A stretch of DNA of 64,000 nt from CAVYUC01 sp963771595 (GTDB lineage Bacteria; Bacteroidota; Bacteroidia; Bacteroidales; Prolixibacteraceae), in the NCBI GenBank assembly GCA_963771595.1, contig CAVYUC010000016.1:1-64000 (forward strand), read 5' to 3'. Of this stretch, positions 8,677 to 19,137 are shown one piece after another. Both the position numbers and the translations under genes were made by a program. Every line of letters starts with the position of its first letter. The stretch's first letter is position 1. The notes beneath the pieces were generated by a model, which did not search any database, was not told the DNA's origin, and worked only from the letters and a program-made list of their open reading frames with translations.

Positions 8677-10750
8677 TCAGTTGGTAATCAAATCAAATTC
8701 TGCATATCCGATATTATTATTGTTTTCAGTATTTTTAATTGCCCTGAATTTAATGTAGCGTGCATTTTCAGGTTCAAAATTTTTGGTTTGCCACAGCGGA
8801 TTATTTTCGATATTGGAAAATTCTCCTTCACTCACAAGTTTCCATTTCCTGTTATTTTTCGATATATAAAACTCATAATCTGTAATGATTCCGGGTCCCC
8901 ATAAAGCCTGATCCGGGAAGTACCGAAATCCCGTCAGGTTTAATTCTTTTCCCAAATCAATAACCAAATCAACAGGAAGGTTGGTGTTTTTTTGATGCCA
9001 GGTTGTGCTTTGGTCGCCATCCAAAATTGCATCCGCGTTTTCATCATCAATTCCGGTTATTTTCCAGTCTTTGCGCGGAAGATCAAATTCTTCGCTGCTT
9101 GCCTGACTGCTTTTTCCGGTAGAAGGTTCGTAAGCAATGGCGCTTATTGTGAATTTTCCTTTCGTAAGAAAAGGACTGTTGTATTTTTTTGATTTGCTGG
9201 TTGGAGCTGAACTGTCGAGTGTATAATAAATTTCGGATTCTGCATCGGCCGGAATTATATGAATTTCACCCTCCTGATTTCTGATAATTTTGGGCGGCGT
9301 TAAAATTTGGGGAGCGTCGTAAATTCCAATGTTGGATATAACCGGGCACGCTTTTGAACCGGTAACCGAAAAGCGAAGTTTTGTTGCTTCAACAGTAGGA
9401 AAGTGAAGAATGCGCTTATATCCAATGGTAGTAGCCGTTGCGATTTCCTTCCAGTTCCCGTCAACCAAAGCCTCCACTGTAAAAGCTTTTACCCGTTGGC
9501 CCAACCGGATGTATTCCTGAACCAGAAAACGGTTAAAAGTTGTTGGCTCCCCGAAATTAATTGTCAGTGAGGCTGCTGTAACATTATCGTCGGTGGTCCA
9601 GTATGTTTCTGTATTATCATCGATTGCTTTTGCGGCCCCAAATTTTCGGGTATTCCCACGGGTGTTTGTTGCATCGGCTTTTGCATTTTCAACAAGGTTT
9701 ACCGCAAATGCTTCTTTTACTGCTGCGGCAAAATCAAGTGCTGCTTTTTCATCATTCGGATGAATCAAACCGTTAGGCATTATCGGAAAGTTGAGAAGCA
9801 AAGTTGCGTTTCGGCCGATGGAATTATAATATGTATCCATAAGTTTTGGGAGTGTTTTAACCTTCATATCTTCACCAGGGTGATAAAACCATTCGGGTCG
9901 GATGGAAGTGTTTACTTCTGCCGGAACCCAGGAATCCCCGTTTTCAACTCCATAGTGCAACATTTCAAAAGGAACATCTCCGGTAGCATTTAGCAAACTC
10001 CAGTTGGTTTCGCCCACCCAGCCGCCTTCGGTTCCTACCCAGCGTAAATCGGCACGGTCGCCACCATCATTCCAGATAACGATGTTGGGTTGAAGTTCAC
10101 GAACCAGTTTATAGGTGTTTTTCCAGTCGTAATAAGTAGTGCGGTCGATTTTGCGGTTTTCGTTTGCGCCACCGTAATATCCGGTTCCCCCGTTGGCGCC
10201 ATCGTACCATACTTCAAAAATATCACCGTAATTTGTAAGTAATTCTTTCAATTGATTTCTGAAATAGGTGATGTATTCCGGTTTTCCATAACCTGCATAG
10301 TTCCTGTCCCAGGGCGACAAATAAATTCCCAGTTTCAGGCCATATTCCTTGCAGGCATCGGCCAACTCGCGAACCACATCGCCCTGACCATTTTTCCAGG
10401 GTGCATTTTTAACCGAATATTCGGTGTACTCCGATGGCCACAGACAAAATCCGCAATGGTGTTTTGCAGTAATGATAATTCCTTTCGTGCCGGCTTCTTT
10501 ACAAATGCGCGCCCATTGACGTGCATCGAGTTCCGCTGGATTAAAAAGACTGACATCTTCGTTTCCATACCCCCACGACTGGTCGGTGTAGGTGTTTAAC
10601 GAAAAGTGCAGAAAGGCATAATATTCCATTTCCTGCCAACGCAACTGGTTTTCATTTGGTACCGGGCCAACAGGGGCAGGAGGTTGTGTTTTAGTGCAGC
10701 TTATACCAGACTAAACAAAAAACAATACAATATGAAAAATATTTTAACAT
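8677..10750 (-). CDS. GH29 alpha-L-fucosidase with two discoidin-like domains; N-terminal frame break
   Basis: Secreted exo-alpha-L-fucosidase of family GH29. The catalytic domain (about 1-330 of the main frame) starts with RWQEMEYYAFLHFSLNTYTD and contains the nucleophile region FEVWYDGANGG and HHCGFCLWPS. Two F5/8 type C (CBM32-like) segments follow, around 345-455 and 540-655, with a chitobiase-like linker between. The uninterrupted frame starts at 10644, but codons upstream read ISCTKTQPPAPVGPVPNENQL, a lipoprotein lipobox and mature start. The likely real start is the ATG at 10750 in another frame, with one extra base near 10708-10716. So this is probably an exported lipoprotein with a damaged leader or a sequencing indel. 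Divergent from the DeoR gene. Confidence 0.85.
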
Positions 10751-10875
10751 GAAGATTTTATTTTTTCATTCTTAATAAATAAGGTCAAACACTGAAATAA
10801 ATCATTCTTCCTATTAATTACAAAGAGAAACAACATTCTTTGAATAAATAAAAATCGTAAAGTAAAAACAAAATT

Positions 10876-10883
10876 TATATTTG
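10876..10883 (+). promoter_or_regulatory. Candidate Bacteroidota -7 element upstream of the DeoR gene
   Basis: TATATTTG matches the Bacteroidota sigma consensus TAnnTTTG exactly. It lies in the divergent region between the GH29 gene and the DeoR gene, 110 bp before the DeoR start. No convincing -33 TTTG at the usual spacing was found, so this is a candidate only. Confidence 0.35.
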
Positions 10884-10962
10884 ACATTTGATTTTGTTTT
10901 CAATTATCTCATTCAAATTGCAAATCAATTCGAAATTTATTTTTCTTTCTAAATTCTTCGTT

Positions 10963-10970
10963 TATTTTTG
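10963..10970 (+). promoter_or_regulatory. Candidate Bacteroidota -7 element for the DeoR gene
   Basis: TATTTTTG fits TAnnTTTG and ends 22 bp before the ATG at 10993, giving a short leader. It also argues against the longer reading frame from 10888, which would start upstream of this element. Confidence 0.4.
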
Positions 10971-10992
10971 TATTCGTAAAATATCGAAAGAG

Positions 10993-11757
10993 ATGCTTGC
11001 AAATCAAAGACGGGAAAAAATATTCGAACTCCTTAAAGAGGATGGTTCAGCCAAAGTAATTAAACTGGCTAAAATCTTTAAAGTATCGGAAGTTACCATA
11101 CGGCAGGATTTGGAAAAACTGGAGAAGGAGGGCATTGTAAAGCGGGAACATGGTGGAGCTTATTTAATGAGTATTGAAGATAATGTAAAATCATTTACCC
11201 TTATAAACCAGGAAAACCTGGATAAAAAACAACTGATAGGGAAGAAAGCGGCGGAACTGGTGGAAAGCGGAGACACGATTATTCTGGATTCGGGCTCCAC
11301 TACCACAGAAATTGCCAGGAACCTGATTGGCCGGAAGCAGCTCACAGTGATTACCAATGCACTGAATATCGCGCTGATGCTGGGTGCAGAGCCTGGAATC
11401 GACGTCATTATGACCGGAGGTGAATTTAAACCTCCCACCCTATCGCTGACAGGACAGAAAGCTGCAGATTTCTTCGAAGACATCCACGTTGACAAACTCT
11501 TTCTGGCAACTGCCGGTATTTCATTACGTTCAGGATTAACCTATCCCAGCCTGAGCGATATTGTGGTAAAAAAAGCAATGATTGATGTGGCCGAGAAAGT
11601 TTACCTTGTGGCCGATTCTTCCAAAATCGGTAAAAATGCCTTTGCCAGTCTGGGTGCGCTCTCACTGATCGATTACATCATTACGGATGCCTCCATCGAC
11701 CAAACCAACGCACAGGTATTGCGCGACCATCAGATTGAATTTATTATAGCAGAATAA
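10993..11757 (+). CDS. DeoR-family transcriptional regulator
   Basis: DeoR-type sugar regulator of 254 residues. The N-terminal helix-turn-helix (RREKIFELLKEDGSAKVIKL and VTIRQDLEKLEKEGIVKREHGG) is followed by a DeoR sensor domain of sugar-isomerase-like fold with DSGSTTTEIARNL and TNALNIALML. I chose the ATG at 10993 because the DNA-binding domain begins there; an upstream start at 10888 only adds hydrophobic sequence. DeoR proteins usually respond to a phosphorylated sugar intermediate, so the effector is probably a product of the kinase encoded downstream. It leads the long plus-strand gene series (11794-27718) and is divergent from the fucosidase, so it likely controls both directions. 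Confidence 0.9.
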   Translation: MLANQRREKIFELLKEDGSAKVIKLAKIFKVSEVTIRQDLEKLEKEGIVKREHGGAYLMSIEDNVKSFTLINQENLDKKQLIGKKAAELVESGDTIILDSGSTTTEIARNLIGRKQLTVITNALNIALMLGAEPGIDVIMTGGEFKPPTLSLTGQKAADFFEDIHVDKLFLATAGISLRSGLTYPSLSDIVVKKAMIDVAEKVYLVADSSKIGKNAFASLGALSLIDYIITDASIDQTNAQVLRDHQIEFIIAE

Positions 11758-11793
11758 AACGAAAGTAAACGAAACCAATAAAGAAACTTCAAT

Positions 11794-13207
11794 ATGAATC
11801 ATCTGAAAATTTTAACCATTCTGTTTATACTGGCAGTTCCTTTCCATGCATGGACGCAGAATTTAAAATCCTATCCGGATAAAACACGGATTTTAATTTT
11901 AACCGACATTGAAAATGAACCCGACGATGCCATGTCGCTGGTGCGTTTTCTGCTCTATTCCAACCAGTTTGACGTGGAAGGAATAGTTGCCACTACTTCG
12001 TGCTGGCAACGCAATCAGACGGCAGAATGGCGGATTCACGAGATTGTGGATGCTTATGGTAAAGTGCATGATAATTTGGAAAAACATGAATCCGGCTATC
12101 CAACATCTTCCTTTTTAAAAGAAAGGATAAAAAAAGGCTATCCCGATTTTGGAATGGCTGCAGTTGGCCGGGGGAAAGATTCGGAAGGTTCTGACTGGAT
12201 TATAAAAACGGTTGACAAAGACGATCCCCGGCCGGTATGGATTCCGGTTTGGGGCGGTGCCAACTGCCTGGCGCAGGCACTGTGGAAAGTAAAAAACACC
12301 CGTTCCGAAGAGGAAGTTAAAAAGTTCGTGGATAAAATCAGGGTGTATACCATTTCCGATCAGGACAATTCGGGACCATGGATTCGCAATACGTTTAAGG
12401 ATTTGTTTTACATCGTCAGTCCCGGATTTCATGAGAATGGCGGTAACAGCTATTTCTATTCCACCTGGATCGGAATCTCGGGAGAGCGGCATTATCATTT
12501 TCCCAGTGGCGCCAATACTTATATTGTCGACAATGAGTGGGTGGACAACAACATACAGAATCACGGTCCGCTGGGCGCACAATATCCGGATATCCCGTAC
12601 ATCATGGAAGGTGATTCGCCATCTTTTATGTACCTCATCCAAAACGGACTGGGATCGTCAGAACACCCCAACTGGGGATCGTGGGGAGGCCGCTACGAGT
12701 TGTACCGGCCACACACACGGGTTTTTTATCACGAACCCGAGGAACGGGAAATATGGACGGATACCGACGACTGGGTAGAAGTGGACGGAACGGTTTATAT
12801 CGATAATACGGCAACTATCTGGCGCTGGCGCGACCATTACCAGAACGATTTTGCCGCACGTATGGACTGGACAGTCAACGAATACAAAGATGCCAACCAC
12901 CCCCCGGTTGCAAAACTGAATCATGCAAATGAAATGGAAATAAAATCAGGAGAAGAAATTCGTCTTGATGCTTCTCCTTCGGAGGATGCCGATGGCGACA
13001 AATTGCACTTCGAATGGATTTTTTACCGCGAAGCCGGAACTTATCCTTCCATGATTGAGTTGGAAAATAAAAATGAAGCCCGGTTGAAACTATACAGCTC
13101 CGCAGGTTGATTCGCCCAAACAACTGCATTTCATAGTGGCAGTCACCGACGACGGCGAACCTAAACTCACCAGTTACCAGCGTGTAATTTTGACAGTGAA
13201 ACCTTAA
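11794..13207 (+). CDS. Sde182 (DUF1593) family protein, copy 2, frame break near the C terminus
   Basis: Second paralogue of the nucleoside-hydrolase-like Sde182 family. Signal peptide (MNHLKILTILFILAVPFHAW), metal-loop motif LTDIENEPDDAMSLVRF, GGANCLAQALWKVKNTRSEEE, EGDSPSFMYLIQNGLG and WGSWGGRYE are all present, followed by the cadherin-like domain (EDADGDKLHFEWIFYREAGTY). The frame stops at 13110 after YSSAG, but the next frame carries the family ending SYQRVILTVKP and a stop at 13207, so one extra base (or two missing) lies near 13104-13110. It starts 36 bp after the DeoR gene and 18 bp separate its restored end from copy 3. The break removes only the last beta strands and may be tolerated or an error. 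Confidence 0.85.
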
Positions 13208-13225
13208 TATATTAAATAAGAAATA

Positions 13226-14549
13226 ATGAAATATTTATTTGCAATTGCAGCTCTTTTACTTCAAATAAATTTATTTGCAAATCCAGTTGAAAAGAAACCC
13301 CAGGTTATTGTCATGACCGACGGCGAGGTAGATGATCAGAGTTCTATGATCCGGTTCCTGCTTTACACCAGCGATTTGAATGTGCGGGCAATTATCGAAA
13401 CCAACTCCAAATGGCAGCGGGAAGGCCATTCCAAAGAAAACTGGCTGGAAAACCTTCTTAATGCTTACGAAGAAGTCCATCCGAATTTATTGGTTCACAA
13501 TAAAAATTATCCTTCGGCTGATTATCTTAGAAGCATAAGTTTTGTTGGCGATGAAGATCCGGCTCATTTAGATAACCCGCGTTCCAATTACTATCCGGGC
13601 AAAAAGGAATACCGCGATCCTTCCGGCTGGGCGGATACCCGCGGCTCTGATAAAATTCTGACTATTCTTTTGGAAGACAGTACGGAACCAATTTACATAC
13701 AGGCCTGGGGAGGTGGCAATACACTTTCCCGTGCGCTTTACAAATTGAAAAAAGAGCATCCGGAGAAATATGAGCAGGCGACAAAAAGAATAACAGCACA
13801 TTTTATATCTTATCAGGATGGCGCCGGTACCTATATCGAACAATTGCATCCGAATGTAATAATGGTAGCAGATCATGGCTTTGCCGGAACATGGAATTAC
13901 AATAGCCAGACTGACACTTATGATTTAATTACCCGGGCAGTTAAAACAGACCATGGTCCACTGGGGGCGCTGTATCCTCAAAGTTATGTAAGCGAAGGCG
14001 ACAGCCCTTCTTTTTTATATTGCCTGCCCAACGGATTAAGAAATTACGAATATCCAACATTTGGCGGTTGGGGTGGACGTTACGAGCCAATGGAATCAAA
14101 TCCTATGGTTTTTACAGATGCCTATGATGCTGGTTCCCGGTTGCAATCACAGGCCCGGTGGATCAGAGATGTAAACGCAGATTTTATGGCCCGGATGGAC
14201 TGGTGTGTGGCTTCTGAATTCGGTAAGGCCAATCATGCACCGGTAATGAAAGTAAACACAAATGTCAATCTTACAGTAAAAAGTGGTGAAGCATTTGAAC
14301 TGAGTGTGGAAGGAACGGAAGATCCTGACGGAGATTTAGTAGATTACTCCTGGTGGATTTACCAGGAAGCCGGCTCATATAAAGGCAATTTCCCGGTGCA
14401 ATACCAGGAAGGACATACATTTAAAGCCAAAGCTCCGGAGGTGGATAAAACTGAAACCATCCATATCATTGTGGAAGCTTCCGATTTTCCATCGACTGGT
14501 CCGGCGTTGAAAAGCCTATCAGCGATTCATTGTAACTGTAAAACCTTAA
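13226..14549 (+). CDS. Sde182 (DUF1593) family protein, copy 3, frame break at the end
   Basis: Third paralogue. Signal peptide (MKYLFAIAALLLQINLFA), then MTDGEVDDQSSMIRFLLYT, a shorter form of the acidic metal loop than in the other copies. The family motifs AWGGGNTLSRALYKLKKEHP, EGDSPSFLYCLPNGL and FGGWGGRYE are present, with the cadherin-like C-terminal domain (EDPDGDLVDYSWWIYQEAGSY). The open frame runs to 14563 with an atypical tail, while the +1 frame gives YQRFIVTVKP and a stop at 14549, matching the ends of copies 1 and 2. An extra C near 14511 explains this. An inserted stretch with a Tyr/Asp-rich loop (about residues 110-135) is not seen in copies 1 and 2. Confidence 0.84.
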
Positions 14550-14559
14550 TTTCAGCAAT

Positions 14560-16102
14560 ATGAAAAAGATTATCTTCAGTCTTATTGCAGTTGCCCTTCT
14601 TTTTAATGGTTGTAACCAAAAAACGAATGAAGCAACTATTGAGCAATGGGACGTATTTGAAATTGCACTGAATGGCCCCGCCGACGGTAATCCGTATACG
14701 GATGTTGAATTAAATGCTGTTTTTGAATGGAACGACAATAAAATTACCGTTCCCGGATTTTATGACGGCAATGGTATTTACCGCATCCGGTTTTCACCCG
14801 GTACTGAGGGTGAATGGTCTTACCAAACTGAAAGTAATGCGGATACAGCTTTCCGGCAAAAAGGGGAAATTCAGTTGTATTCCGGCCACGGAAGAAAATC
14901 ATGGACCATTGAAAATTGCAAATACATTTTACCTGGAATATACTGACGGTGAACCATTTTACAGCATTGGCACAACTGCTTACCAATGGACAAGTGTAAA
15001 ACAAAGCATTCAGGAACAAACACTGGCTACACTACAGAAAGCACCATTCAATAAAATCAGGATGTGTGTTTTTCCCAAATCCTATATTTATGGCAACGAA
15101 ACGGAACCGTGGGCTTATCCTTTTCAAAGGGAAGGTGGCGAAAATGACTTCAGCCAACCCAATTATGAATTCTTTCAGAATTTTGATTTGCGTGTAAAAC
15201 AATTGCGCGATATGGGGATTCAGGCCGATGTAATCTTATTCCATCCTTACGATAAATGGGGTTACAGCAAAATGGGAAAAGAGATGAACGAAAAGTACGT
15301 TCGTTATATGATAGCCCGGATTTCTGCATATCGCAATGTATGGTGGTCGCTGGCAAATGAATGGGATGTTCCGGCAATTAAAGACAGCATCGACTGGGAA
15401 GGAATAGGGCAATTGCTGCAAAAGGAAGATCCGCATCACCGGTTGCGGGGAATTCATAACTGGTATGGTTCTGAAGATCATTTCTTTGATCATACACGCC
15501 CCTGGATTACCCATGTAAGCATGCAAACATCACAGTTTTACAACGCAATCAAATGGCGCCGGCAGTATCAAAAACCGTTGCTGTTTGATGAAATGCGATA
15601 CGAAGGTGATGTTCCAAGCGGCTGGGGAAATTTGAGCGGACAGGAAATGACCAGCTATTTTTGGATGGCGGGCTTAAGCGGAGGTTATCCGATGCACGGC
15701 GAAACCCTTAAAAATGATTCTGACACGAGTGAGGTTCGCTGGTGGGCTAAAGGTGGAACATTGATGGGGGAAAGTCCGGGACGCATTGCTTTTTTTAAAT
15801 AATAATGGAACAGGCCCCGGTTAAAGAAATGAAACCGGAATTGCAGGATAACGGAAATCCGGAAGATTTAAACAACAATGTTTATCTGTTTTCAAATCCG
15901 GGAGAATATTATCTGGCATATGTGTGCCAACGAAGGGGAAACAATAAATATTGAACTCCCTGGAAACAGCACATATCAAATGGAAGTTATTGACACCTGG
16001 AACATGAATGTAAATACGGAAACTACAGTTGAGCCGGGAAATTTTCAATACAAAACAACTGTGCCATATACAGCCATCAGAATCTTCAAAAAAGATGAGT
16101 GA
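14560..16102 (+). pseudogene. Apiosidase-like glycoside hydrolase (DUF5060/DUF4038/DUF5605 type), three frame breaks
   Basis: Lipoprotein hydrolase split over three frames. Part 1 starts at ATG 14560 with lipobox LLFNGCNQ and a DUF5060-like beta domain (EIALNGPADGNPYTDVEL). Part 2 (frame of 15802) holds the TIM barrel: YTDGEPFYSIGTTAYQW, FNKIRMCVFPKSY, VWWSLANEWD with probable acid/base Glu, and LLFDEMRYEGD with probable nucleophile Glu. Part 3, to 16102, is a DUF5605-like beta domain (YLFSNPGEYYLAYV then ANEGETINIELPGN). Breaks lie near 14885-14905, 15795-15805 and 15918-15928. This architecture is related to the GH140 apiosidase clan, but the exact specificity is unknown. With three breaks it is either a decayed gene or a poorly resolved stretch. 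The stop overlaps the kinase ATG by 8 bp, as expected for an originally coupled gene. Confidence 0.78.
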
Positions 16103-17592
16103 AGAAAAAAGATATATCCTTGCAATTGACCAAAGTACGTCGGCAACAAAGGTGATGTTGTTTGACAGACAGGCAAAACTAAAACACAGGGTGAGCCTGC
16201 CGCACCGGCAATACTATCCGCAACCGGGTTATGTGGAACACGATGCGATGGAAATTTTCAACAATACCCTGGAAGGAATGCAGAAGGTTGTCCGGGAGGC
16301 TCAAATTATAACTTCAGAAATTGCTGGCATCGCTATCACCAATCAGCGTGAAACGGCCCTGATTTGGGACAAAAGCACCGGAAAACCTGTTGCCAGTGCA
16401 GCAGTCTGGCAATGTCAGCGGGGAACAGACTTTTGTAATTTACTGAAGAAAAACGGCTACGCAAATTCAATATTGGAGAAAACCGGACTAATTATCGATC
16501 CCTATTTTTCCGCCAGTAAATTACGCTGGCTAATGCAAAATGTGGAAGGATTGAAGGAAAAAGCTGCTAACGGAGAATTGATGCTCGGAACAATGGACAG
16601 CTGGTTGTTATACAAACTTACCGGCGGAAAAGTGCACGCGACGGATTATTCGAATGCCTGCCGCACGATGCTGTTCAACATTCATACGCTGAAATGGGAT
16701 AAGGAATTAATTGAATTATTCGGATTGAATGAATCCATGTTTCCGGAGGTTAAATTCAGTGACGAAATTTTTGGATACACGAATCCGGCTGTGATTTTTG
16801 ATGAACCACTTCCAATTTCAGGATTAACCGGCGACTCGCACAGCGCCTTTTTTGGGCAGCAGTGTTTTTCACCGGGAATGGGGAAAGCAACTTATGGTAC
16901 CGGCTCATCCGTGATGATGAACATCGGAAACGAACCGTTGCCGCCACCAGAAGGATTGGTAACTTCCATCGGTTTCGCACAGAATAAAAAAATCAATTAC
17001 GTTTTTGAAGGGAATATTCACTGCACGGGCGATACCATCAACTGGTTAAAAAACGAACTGCAACTGATTCATAATGCTTCGGAAACGGAAAGTCTGGCAA
17101 CGTCGGTCGACGGAAACAATGGTGTTTATCTTGTCCCTGCGTTTGTAGGACTGGGAGCGCCCTACTGGGACAATGAGGCGCGGGCAGCAATAATTGGAAT
17201 GGGTCGGGATACTACAAAAGCGCATGTGGTGCGCGCCAGCCCTGGAAAGCATCGCCTACCAGGTGAAAGATTTGGTGGATTTGATGAGTAGTGAAGGTGA
17301 TATTCGTCTCACTCGTTTACGTGTAGACGGCGGCCCCACCCGGAATGATTTCCTGATGCAGTTTCAGGCAGATATGCTGCAGGGGGAAGTAGAGCGTTCG
17401 GCAATTGAGGAAATTTCGGCTCTGGGCGCCACTTTTCTGGCCGGCCTTGCATTTGGATTCTGGAACGACGTGGAAGAACTAAAAACCCTCCGGAAATCGG
17501 ATAGAGTTTTCCAACCGGGAATGAATCCCCAAAAAGTAGATGAGTTGTATTCCGGCTGGAAAAAAGCGGTGGCAAAATCCCTGCTGAAATGA
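16095..17592 (+). CDS. FGGY carbohydrate kinase, glycerol-kinase-like, one frame break
   Basis: Sugar or polyol kinase of about 498 residues. Start is the ATG at 16095 inside the preceding stop region. The ATP-phosphate motif ILAIDQSTSATKVMLFD and the GlpK-like core GYVEHDAMEIF, ITNQRETALIWD, GLIIDPYFSASKLRWL and FVGLGAPYWDNEARAAIIGM are clear. Relative to E. coli GlpK, the Arg-Glu, Trp and Tyr substrate contacts are kept, but the catalytic Asp is followed by Ser (GLTGDSHSAFFGQ) where glycerol kinase has Gln, so glycerol may not be the substrate. One extra base at about 17238 shifts the frame within HVVRA/ALESIAYQ; the downstream frame continues normally to LRVDGGPTRNDFLMQFQ. Gene order suggests it phosphorylates the product of the isomerase next door. 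Confidence 0.85.
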
Positions 17593-17614
17593 AAATGATT
17601 TAAAAACAAAAACT

Positions 17615-19030
17615 ATGAATAAATTAGAAGTTTCGTTTGGAGTTATTATCGCAACCCGCAATATTTTTAATGCACAACTGGCAGTTGAAGCCCGAAAAAA
17701 AGTGCTGGAGAAATTAGACAAAATGGGATTTGAGACTATCATTCTTCCCGGTAAGGAAACGCCTACCGGAAACATTGAGGGTTATGAAGATGCCGTTAAA
17801 TGTGCCAGATATTTCAAGCAAAATGCCGATAAAATTGATGGAATCATTGTGGTTCTCCCCAACTTTGGTGATGAACTGGGTGTGGTGAATACCATCAAAA
17901 TGTCAGGCCTGAACGTACCGGTTCTGGTGCAGGCCTGCGACGACGATAACGACAAAGTGGATGTTAAAAGCCGCCGGGATGCGTTCTGCGGAAAATTATC
18001 GGTTTGCAACAACCTGTATCAGTACGGCATCAAATTTACCAATACCACTTACCACACCTACAGTATAGATGACCCGGAATTTGAAAAGGATGTATATAAA
18101 TTTGCAGCAGTTTGCCGGGTAGTAAAAGGGATGAAAGGATTACGTGTCGGCGCTATCGGAACACGCCCGATTGGCTTTCAGACGATGCGTTTCAGTGAAA
18201 AAATTCTTCAGCAACACGACATTACCATCGTACCGGTGGATATGTCAGAAATTATTGGTGCCGCAGAAAAGATTGATGAGAATGCACCGGAAGTAAAAGA
18301 AAAAGTGGAAGCTATTCAAAATTATGGAACCTGCAATATTCTGCACAAAGGGCAAATATCCAAACAGGCCCGTTTTGGTTTGGCGGTGGAAAACTGGATT
18401 AAAGATAACGATATCGATATTTCGGCTTTGCAATGCTGGGAATCAATTGAGAAAAATTACGGTTGCGCCGCTTGTGTTACCATGAGCATGATGGGCGAAA
18501 AACTGATGCCATCGGCTTGTGAAGTAGATGTTGCAGGAACAATCGGTATGTATGCACTGGCGCTTGCCGCCCAAAAACCATCCGCATTGCTCGACTGGAA
18601 CAACAATTTCGGCAAAGAGCGCAACAAAGTGGTGTGCACCCATTGCAGCAACTATCCTAAATCGTTCTTCGAAAATGAAATCGAAATCGGCAGCCTGGAT
18701 ATTCTGGGAACAGTTTTGGGTCAGGAAGATACGTTTGGCGCGGTAAAAGGCAAAGTGGCGCCGGGAAAAATGACCTACTTCAGAATTTCGACCGATGATA
18801 CAAAAGGCATCATCAAATCCTATTTAGGTGAAGGAGATATTACAGACGATCCTTATGGAATGGATGGCGGAATTGCCGTATGCGAAATTCCCAACCTTCA
18901 GAATTTAATGAATTACATGTGTAAAAACGGTTTCGAACATCATGTAGGAATGGTGCGCGGGCATGTGGCAGAAATACTGGAGGAAGCCATCGGAAATTAT
19001 ATGGGATGGGAAATGTATAAACATGAGTAA
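17615..19030 (+). CDS. L-fucose/L-arabinose isomerase-like sugar isomerase
   Basis: Intact 471-residue cytoplasmic protein of the FucI/AraA superfamily, expected to interconvert an aldose and a ketose using a divalent metal. The Rossmann-like N-terminal part holds GIIVVLPNFGDE and VLVQACDDD. The C-terminal half holds plausible metal ligands: Glu in CWESIEKNYGC, Asp in SACEVDVAGTIGMY and His near HHVGMVRGH. It is shorter than E. coli FucI (about 590 residues) and nearer the compact FucI-like group, so L-fucose should not be assumed. It follows the kinase by 22 bp and precedes the split transketolase, giving an isomerase-kinase-transketolase order. No fuculose-phosphate aldolase is present in the locus, which argues against the classical fucose route. 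Confidence 0.83.
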   Translation: MNKLEVSFGVIIATRNIFNAQLAVEARKKVLEKLDKMGFETIILPGKETPTGNIEGYEDAVKCARYFKQNADKIDGIIVVLPNFGDELGVVNTIKMSGLNVPVLVQACDDDNDKVDVKSRRDAFCGKLSVCNNLYQYGIKFTNTTYHTYSIDDPEFEKDVYKFAAVCRVVKGMKGLRVGAIGTRPIGFQTMRFSEKILQQHDITIVPVDMSEIIGAAEKIDENAPEVKEKVEAIQNYGTCNILHKGQISKQARFGLAVENWIKDNDIDISALQCWESIEKNYGCAACVTMSMMGEKLMPSACEVDVAGTIGMYALALAAQKPSALLDWNNNFGKERNKVVCTHCSNYPKSFFENEIEIGSLDILGTVLGQEDTFGAVKGKVAPGKMTYFRISTDDTKGIIKSYLGEGDITDDPYGMDGGIAVCEIPNLQNLMNYMCKNGFEHHVGMVRGHVAEILEEAIGNYMGWEMYKHE

Positions 19031-19042
19031 ATTGGCTATTTA

Positions 19043-19118
19043 ACGCTGTCAAGTCTGAAGACGTTGACAGGTTGAAGAAATCGCGGACTTGTCAGCGTGC
19101 GGAGCACCTGACAACGTC
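19043..19118. repeat. REP-like intergenic element with interleaved inverted repeats
   Basis: Two imperfect inverted repeats interlock: arm A (ACGCTGTCAAGT, 19043-19054) pairs with ACTTGTCAGCGT (19087-19098), and arm B (GACGTTGACAGGT, 19060-19072) pairs with ACCTGACAACGTC (19106-19118), each with one mismatch. The order A-B-A'-B' means the two stems form a pseudoknot or exclude each other. It fills the 107-bp gap between the isomerase and transketolase genes, where the other genes of the series are nearly contiguous. Confidence 0.6.
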
Positions 19119-19137
19119 AATTAAATGAATAAAAGAA

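Noticed and set aside
17615..19030. Assignment as true L-fucose isomerase with the GH29 fucosidase
   Set aside because: The protein is shorter than FucI, and neither a fuculose kinase-aldolase pair nor a fucose permease is present; only the superfamily is safe.
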